A DNA stretch of 64,000 nt, taken from NCBI GenBank assembly GCA_963847615.1, contig CAWKAN010000025.1, positions 598,621 through 662,620 of the forward strand, in the 5' to 3' direction. Shown here one piece after another: positions 59,266 through 64,000 of the stretch (its first letter is position 1; each line of letters begins with the position of its first letter). The notes beneath the pieces were generated by a model. That model ran no database searches. It saw only the letters and a list, made by a program, of their open reading frames with translations, and was not told the origin of the DNA. The translations under genes were made by a program, and so were the position numbers. This DNA comes from Palsa-883 sp963847615 (GTDB lineage Bacteria; Pseudomonadota; Alphaproteobacteria; Acetobacterales; Acetobacteraceae).

Positions 59266-60354
59266 TCAGCCCGCCAGCACCTCGATCCGCGCCGGCCCCG
59301 CCGCCACCGTCCCGACGATCGCGGCGGCCGGATACCCCGCCGCGCGGATGTGCCCGAGCAATGCCTCGGCCGCCTCCGCCGCGCACGCCACCAGCAACCC
59401 GCCCGAGGTCTGCGCATCGGTCAGCAGGTGGCGCCGCGTCGGCGAGACTCCCGCCGGCAGCACCACGTCGGTGCCGTAGCTGTCCCAGTTGCGATGCGAG
59501 GCGCCGGTAACGAACCCGCCCTCCGCCAGCGCATGGGCTTGAGTGAACAGCGGCACCGCCGCGGCGGCGAGGCGCAAGGTGGCCCCACTCGCCCGCGCCA
59601 TCTCCAGCCCGTGCCCGAGCAGGCCGAAGCCGGTCACATCGGTGACCGCGTGCACCGCCGCCTCGCTCCCCAGCGCCGCGCCGATGCGGTTCAGCAACGT
59701 GGTCGAGGCCAGCAGCTCGGCATATCCCGCCGCGTCCAGCGCGCCGTTGCGCAGCGCGTTGGCATAGATGCCGACGCCGATCGCCTTGGTCAGGATCAGC
59801 GCGTCGCCCGGCCGCGCGCCGGCGTTGCGGCGGATCTGTTCGGGCCGCGCGGTGCCGATCACCGCCAACCCGTAGATCGGCTCCAGCGTGTCGATCGAGT
59901 GCCCGCCGGCGACCGGAATGCCCGCGCCGGCGCAGGCGGCGGCACCGCCGGCCAGGATGTCGCGCGCCACCTCCAGCGGCAGCTTGCCGAGCGGCATGCC
60001 GAGGATCGCCAGCGCCAGGATCGGCGTGCCGCCCATGGCGTAGACGTCGCTGATCGCGTTGGTCGCGGCGATGCGGCCGAAATCCCGCGGGTCGTCCACC
60101 ACGGGCATGAAGAAGTCGGTGGTGGCAATCACGCAGGTGCCGTCCGGCAATTGCCAGACGGCGGCGTCGTCCGCGGTCTCGGTGCCGACCACAAGCTGCG
60201 GGAACAGCGCCCCCACCTGACCGGCCAGGCCCTGGCCCGCGAGAAGCTGCTGCAGCACGGCGGGCGCCAGCTTGCAGCCGCAGCCGCCGCCATGGGCGAA
60301 CTCGGTCAGGCGCAGCTTCGGCCGGACGGCGTCGGTCACCTGATCCATGGTCAT
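59266..60354 (-). CDS. selD: Selenide, water dikinase SelD
   Basis: A 362-residue enzyme that makes selenophosphate from selenide and ATP. The N-terminal catalytic loop is EFAHGGGCGCKLAP, with cysteine, not selenocysteine, at the active position. ETADDAAVW binds ATP-magnesium, and AVTDVTGFGLLGHGLEMARA is the conserved AIRS-type core. It implies selenoprotein or selenouridine synthesis. No selA or selB is nearby. ftsH lies 91 bp downstream. Confidence 0.95.
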   Translation of the reverse strand: MTMDQVTDAVRPKLRLTEFAHGGGCGCKLAPAVLQQLLAGQGLAGQVGALFPQLVVGTETADDAAVWQLPDGTCVIATTDFFMPVVDDPRDFGRIAATNAISDVYAMGGTPILALAILGMPLGKLPLEVARDILAGGAAACAGAGIPVAGGHSIDTLEPIYGLAVIGTARPEQIRRNAGARPGDALILTKAIGVGIYANALRNGALDAAGYAELLASTTLLNRIGAALGSEAAVHAVTDVTGFGLLGHGLEMARASGATLRLAAAAVPLFTQAHALAEGGFVTGASHRNWDSYGTDVVLPAGVSPTRRHLLTDAQTSGGLLVACAAEAAEALLGHIRAAGYPAAAIVGTVAAGPARIEVLAG

Positions 60355-60711
60355 CTCCCCAATCCGCCGATGCGCGGCGAGCAGCGTGGGCGGCGAGCAG
60401 CACGCACGGCCCGGCGCGACGATGCGGCCGAACCGCGGATCGATGCAACGTCCCGCCGCCGCACGGCGGGACCGTCGGGGGGGGGCCGCCCGGCACTTTC
60501 GCCAGCGGGTTCGTCAGCGGGTTCAAGCTTGATCCGCGCCGGCCCCGGACCACGCCAACGCGCACCTTGGTGCCGTCGGCACGCGCCCCGCAGATGTCAC
60601 AGGCTTTGCACCGGGGATGTCACAGGTGTGGTGGTAGTCTCGCCACGAGCCGGCCGCGAATGAGACTCCGGTTATCGACCGCCTGAACCACCCGAACGCG
60701 AGGCAGCGACC
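60355..60711 (+). promoter_or_regulatory. Divergent control region with direct repeats
   Basis: It lies between selD and the lipoprotein gene. GATGTCACAGG occurs twice in the same direction (60593-60603 and 60616-60626), 23 bp apart, about two helical turns. This could bind a dimeric regulator. No -10/-35 pair is clear. Confidence 0.35.
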
Positions 60712-60981
60712 ATGCGACACGGCCCGTTACCGACGATCGTGCGAACCGTTGCCATCCTCGGCATGGCACTGCTCGCCGCGTGCGGCACCGACACCAAGGA
60801 CCGCACCCAGGGCGGCGCGGCGGCCGGTGCTGGCACCGGCGCCGCGGTCGGCCTGATCGGCGGCCCGGTCGGCGTGGTGGTCGGCGCGGTGATCGGCGGC
60901 GGCGCCGGCGCGCTGACCGGCACCTCGACCAACGCGCAGCAGGTCAATCTCGGTCCGCCGCCGTGGAGCAATCAGAACTGA
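60712..60981 (+). CDS. Small glycine-zipper lipoprotein
   Basis: An 89-residue protein. The signal TVAILGMALLAAC ends with a lipobox cysteine. A glycine-zipper segment (GAAAGAGTGAAVGLIGGPVG and VVVGAVIGGGAGALTG) follows, as in outer-membrane lipoproteins of the SmpA/OmpA-like or YMGG type. The tail is short. It probably sits in the outer membrane. Confidence 0.8.
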   Translation: MRHGPLPTIVRTVAILGMALLAACGTDTKDRTQGGAAAGAGTGAAVGLIGGPVGVVVGAVIGGGAGALTGTSTNAQQVNLGPPPWSNQN

Positions 60982-60993
60982 CCGGCGCCCCCG

Positions 60994-61428
60994 TTACGCC
61001 GCCCCGGCGACATAGGCACGCAGGCTGTCGACCTCGTGCGCCTGCTGCATGATGCGCGCCTTCACCACATCGCCGATGCTGATCAGGCCGACCACAACGT
61101 CGTGATCGATCACCGGCAGGTGACGGAAGCGCCCTTCGGTCATCATGCGCATCGCTTCCCCCACAGTGGTGTCGGGCTTCGCGATCTGCAGCGCGCGCGT
61201 CATCAGGTGCCCGGCCGTCATCTCCAGCGTCCGCGCGCCGTTAGCGGCCAGCGAGCGGACGACGTCGCGCTCGCTGACAATGCCGAGCAGTTGCTCGGTG
61301 CGATCCATCACCAGCACCGCGCCGATGCGGTGCGTGGCGAGAACCTCGATGACGTCGGCGATCGACGCCGTGGGGGCAACCGTGGTGACCTGATGGCCCT
61401 TGTGCTTGAGGATCGCGGCAACAGTCAT
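60994..61428 (-). CDS. Two-CBS-domain protein
   Basis: A 144-residue protein made of two CBS modules: MTVAAILKHKGHQVTTVAPT and IGAVLVMDRTEQLLGIVSER (first), LMTRALQIAKPDTTVGEAMR and FRHLPVIDHDVVVGLISIGD (second). It probably senses adenine nucleotides or AdoMet in the cytosol. AAGGAGACAGGCC lies directly before the ATG. Confidence 0.9.
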   Translation of the reverse strand: MTVAAILKHKGHQVTTVAPTASIADVIEVLATHRIGAVLVMDRTEQLLGIVSERDVVRSLAANGARTLEMTAGHLMTRALQIAKPDTTVGEAMRMMTEGRFRHLPVIDHDVVVGLISIGDVVKARIMQQAHEVDSLRAYVAGAA

Positions 61429-61743
61429 GGCCTGTCTCCTTCGCCTCTGGCGCGGGCCCGGGGCGGGGTACGGACGGCATTTTTGTCCGGAACCAGCGCA
61501 ACGGCCCGGCGGTGCATGGTCGCGGATCATGCGCTGATGCGAACGTCGCGCGCAAACATCAGGTGTGCACTGCACAAATAATCCGAACCAGCTTGCGGGA
61601 CAGCGCACCGCCGCTCGACAGCGCGGCCAGCAGCGGCGCCGCAAGGATCACGATCGCGACAAAAACCGCCGCGGGGCAGGTCCTGGCGTGGCGAAAGCGC
61701 CGCGGCTGACGCCGAACGCCGCGGCGATCCCGTCGCGGATGGC
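61429..61743. other. Intergenic, possible membrane-helix remnant
   Basis: The minus strand at about 61560-61665 encodes VFVAIVILAAPLLAALSSGG and then RKLVRIICAVHT, a credible helix with a basic tail and a TGA stop. No standard start is present upstream in frame. It may be a fragment. Confidence 0.3.
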
Positions 61744-62604
61744 TCAGCAGGGCTCGGCGAGAAAGCGCTGCCCCGGCGCGACGAACTCTTCCTGTGCCGC
61801 AACGGTCAGGATCTCGCGCGAGCCGGCCGCTTCGGTGCGGCGCAACAGCCCGTAAATCGCCGAGCCGGCCGCTTCCAGCGCCGCGACCTCGCTGCCGCCG
61901 TGCAGGCGGTGAAACAGGAACAGCGCGGCGAGGGCATCGCCGGCCCCATTGACATCGACCGCCAGCAACGGCGTGCGCAGCAGGTGAAAGCGGCCCGCCT
62001 CGCTCACCAGCATGTCGGTGGCGTCGTCCGGCGTGGCCTCGGTGCGCAGGCTGCTCAGCAGCACGCAGCGCGGACCGTCGGGATGCAGCCGCGCCGCCAG
62101 TTGCGCCACGGCGGCCTTGGCCTGGTCGAGCGTGCGACACGCGCTGCCGGTCAACATCTCCAGCTCGAACCGGTTGGGGGTGGCGATGTCGGCCGCCGGC
62201 AACATGCGATCGCGCAGCATCTCGGCAATGCCCGGACGAACATAGACCCCGTCGCGGTCGTCGCCGATCACCGGATCGCAGCAGTACAGCGCCCGCGGAT
62301 TGGCCGCGCGCACCCGCGCCACGGCGTCCAGCATCGCCGCGCCGATCGCCGCGTCGCCGACATAGCCCGACAGCACCGCGTCGCACGTGCCCAACACGCC
62401 CCGCGCCGCGATCCCGTCAACCAGCGCGCGCACCTGCGCGCCGCTGAACACGTCGCCGGTCCAGTGCCCGTAGCCGGTGTGGTTGGAGAACTGCACGGTG
62501 TTGATCGCCCAGACCTCGGCCCCCAGGCGCTGCAACGGAAACACCGCGCTGGCATTGCCGACATGGCCATAGGCAACCCACGACTGGATGGAGAGAATGT
62601 TCAT
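61744..62604 (-). CDS. pdxY: Pyridoxal kinase
   Basis: A 286-residue ribokinase-fold enzyme. MNILSIQSWVAYGHVGNASA with FPLQRLGAEVWAINTVQFSN is the PdxY/PdxK opening, and VDVNGAGDALAALFLFH is the GxGD active-site loop. It phosphorylates pyridoxal in salvage of vitamin B6. It ends 315 bp before the CBS gene. Confidence 0.93.
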   Translation of the reverse strand: MNILSIQSWVAYGHVGNASAVFPLQRLGAEVWAINTVQFSNHTGYGHWTGDVFSGAQVRALVDGIAARGVLGTCDAVLSGYVGDAAIGAAMLDAVARVRAANPRALYCCDPVIGDDRDGVYVRPGIAEMLRDRMLPAADIATPNRFELEMLTGSACRTLDQAKAAVAQLAARLHPDGPRCVLLSSLRTEATPDDATDMLVSEAGRFHLLRTPLLAVDVNGAGDALAALFLFHRLHGGSEVAALEAAGSAIYGLLRRTEAAGSREILTVAAQEEFVAPGQRFLAEPC

Positions 62605-62620
62605 CCAGCCGAGCGAGGGA

Positions 62621-63118
62621 TCAGCGGCGTTGCTGTCCCTGCGCGGTGCGGGTCACCGGCGTCGGCCCCGCGCAGACCACCAGGGTTATCGGCTGATTGA
62701 AATCGCGGTCCACGGTGAAACTGGTGAGCGTCGCCCCCTGCGGCAGTCCCAGCACCTGGTCGAACAGGCCCACGGTCTGCTGGCACAGCAGGGTGCCCTG
62801 TTTGATGCCGGCTTCGGACTGCGTGTTTGCCAGGGTGGTGATGTAGTCGTCGTGCGCCTGCTGGCCGCGGCGGCCGAAGGTGCGGCTGAAATACGCGCTC
62901 AGCGCCCGCTCCTGGCGGATCAGCTCGGGCTGGAAGCGGTGCACGAAATCGTTGTACCGCTCACGCACGTCGCAGGCGAGCGCCGTTACCATGAGCTGGC
63001 TCTTCAACCCCGCGACATCGAACGCCGCCTTGTCAACCGGCCGCGCGCAGGGCTGCGCACTCGCGACCTGACCTGCCAACAGGCTTGCAGCGATTACGCC
63101 GGATAACACACCACGCAT
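62621..63118 (-). CDS. Secreted protein of unknown function
   Basis: A 165-residue protein with a signal peptide (GVIAASLLAGQVASA, cut before QPCARPVD). The mature part has several cysteines (ALACDVRERYNDFVHRF, LLCQQTVGLFDQ) and helical repeats around FSRTFGRRGQQAHDDYITTL. It is probably periplasmic. I do not recognise a family. pdxY follows 16 bp downstream. Confidence 0.75.
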   Translation of the reverse strand: MRGVLSGVIAASLLAGQVASAQPCARPVDKAAFDVAGLKSQLMVTALACDVRERYNDFVHRFQPELIRQERALSAYFSRTFGRRGQQAHDDYITTLANTQSEAGIKQGTLLCQQTVGLFDQVLGLPQGATLTSFTVDRDFNQPITLVVCAGPTPVTRTAQGQQRR

Positions 63119-63224
63119 GTGGTTCTCTCCTGCCTTGCGAAGGCGCCCGAGCCAACATCATCTTGGAACTTAGATAAACCCGCTATCTCCTGGTTTTGCA
63201 ATCACGAATGACGTGGGCCGAGGA

Positions 63225-63665
63225 TCATTTGCCGCCGCCTGTGGCAGCGCTGCCGCAGCATGCAGCCAACGTGCCGGGACAGCAAGCGCCGCGAACGCAG
63301 CCTGGGGCGAAGTAAGGCCAGGGGCTCCGCCCGAGGCGGTACGGTTCGCTCAGCAACTCAACGCGGGCAAAGCTCGCCGCCTTGCCGGGACGATTGGCCA
63401 GGAACTGATGGCGCCACCCATAGAGCTGGCCCGTGCCGATGCCATGCCTGCGCGCGATACCCGCGATCGAGGCATTCGGTTCCAGGCTCTCCGCCACGAT
63501 CGCCTGCTTCTCCACCGCCGACCAGCGCCGGCGACGCTCGCCGCGGGTGATCACTTCGATGCGCCGTGGGCGAGCACTCATACGAGCACTCATATGAGTG
63601 CTCAGATCGGTGTTCTCGCTGGCCTTCGGGTTGTCCATGTCCGTCGTCATGACGGGACATGCCAA
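63225..63665 (-). pseudogene. IS66 TnpA-like protein, C-terminus replaced
   Basis: The segment RRIEVITRGERRRRWSAVEK and QAIVAESLEPNASIAGIARR, with HGIGTGQLYGWRHQFL, is the IS66 TnpA helix-turn-helix. After FARVELL the family sequence ends and repeat-like GC-rich sequence encodes the rest. The N-terminus includes MSARMSAR from a duplicated 12-bp word. A palindrome GAGCACTCATATGAGTGCTC (63590-63609) lies at its start. Confidence 0.75.
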
Positions 63666-63711
63666 CAGAGTTGGCCGCGTTACCGCAATGTGGTCGCGGC
63701 GCTACGCTTAC
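63300..63711 (-). mobile_element. IS66 left-end remnant, unrelated to the 37-51 kb copy
   Basis: On the minus strand the end at 63711 reads GTAAGCGTAGCGCCGCGACC, a GTAA-type IS66 terminus. Only tnpA is left. The terminal sequence differs from the GTAACACCC end of the large element, so this is a different IS66 member. Confidence 0.65.
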
Positions 63712-63750
63712 GAGGCCGCTCTCAATGTCCGGACAGCACCTGCCATGCCC

Positions 63751-63942
63751 CTATAGCGGCTTGAATAGACGCATTCCGGCAAGAACCCGACGCAGAGTCA
63801 ACAGGTCCTTGTCTAATCGGGACTCCGTAGTGAAAAGACTTACTTTATAATTGATCCATATATCAATATTGTCACCTCTGCGCACCTGAGCCACTATCCA
63901 GATCTCAACCTTGCCATTCCCGGATTTTAGGAGGCATGACAC
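63751..63942 (-). CDS. Possible small protein, unknown
   Basis: A 63-codon frame (MSCLLKSGNGKVEIWIVAQV, RRGDNIDIWINYKVSLFTTE, then SRLDKDLLTLRR). It lies in AT-rich DNA unlike its neighbours. The composition looks protein-like, with a beta-strand-rich first half. No family is recognised; it could extend from a decayed gene at the window edge. Confidence 0.35.
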   Translation of the reverse strand: MSCLLKSGNGKVEIWIVAQVRRGDNIDIWINYKVSLFTTESRLDKDLLTLRRVLAGMRLFKPL

Positions 63943-64000
63943 GGTCTTATGGCCTGGTATCGTAAGACCGTTGGGTACTGTTCCACGAGAGTCGCTTCCA

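Noticed and set aside
60260..60300. Selenocysteine in SelD
   Set aside because: The active-site codon in GGGCGCK is an ordinary cysteine codon; no in-frame TGA occurs there.
1..64000. tRNA or rRNA genes
   Set aside because: No cloverleaf-like or rRNA-like sequence was recognised by reading; a covariance-model scan would be decisive.

Overview
The window is GC-rich, densely packed DNA of an alphaproteobacterium. I infer Acetobacteraceae or a near relative in Rhodospirillales. The reasons are the secB / Tim44-like / mltA neighbourhood, the paralogous CaiB-type CoA transferases, OFA-type transporters, isoquinoline-oxidoreductase-like genes, and GC-rich dispersed repeats. No rRNA, tRNA or CRISPR array was seen. 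The species is not determined.

Layout. 1-3.3 kb: an uncharacterised protein, a glycosyltransferase-like protein and two small phage-like genes, closed by a perfect palindrome. 3.3-8.1 kb: core genes secB, histidine phosphatase, Tim44-like, mltA and an orphan DNA methyltransferase. 8.1-13.4 kb: CoA transferase, enoyl-CoA hydratase, cysteine-synthase-like, rhodanese and FAD oxidoreductase. 13.4-15.6 kb: a mobile scar with a group II intron remnant and a decayed IS3. 15.7-29.7 kb: catabolic and accessory enzymes, including a leftward VOC/VOC/acyl-CoA-dehydrogenase-like operon, an iorAB pair with a frameshifted iorA, a lactonase-like hydrolase and arfB. 29.7-37.5 kb: a possible FNR-type promoter, TauE, RlpA-like, a TPR protein, and a group of hydrolase, dehydrogenase, OFA transporter and LigB dioxygenase.

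37.65-51.38 kb is the most unusual segment. Perfect 18-bp inverted repeats beginning GTAA, flanked by the same 8-bp sequence CAATTCTC, bound a 13.7-kb block. The left edge carries the N-terminal part of an IS66-type tnpC and the right edge the C-terminal part, in the same direction. Between them are an IS4 element, a YgjP-like peptidase, an RTX-tailed metalloprotease, an IS110/IS1111-like element with a passenger gene, a dihydrodipicolinate-synthase-like gene, ycgN, another IS, an SDR, a rhodanese and a decayed group II intron RT. I read it as a composite IS66 transposon, or one IS66 copy split by later insertions.

51.4-64 kb: an OFA transporter with no ordinary start codon, an iron-type ABC importer operon, ftsH, selD, a glycine-zipper lipoprotein, a CBS protein, pdxY, a secreted protein, and a separate IS66 remnant at the right edge.

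Several short repeat families recur: family A begins with TAG, which doubles as the stop codon of the preceding gene; family B has ATACCAG-type ends; family C is a block of GC-rich hairpins. Small palindromes also lie inside dead transposase and reverse transcriptase genes, and two tandem-repeat tracts lie in coding sequence.
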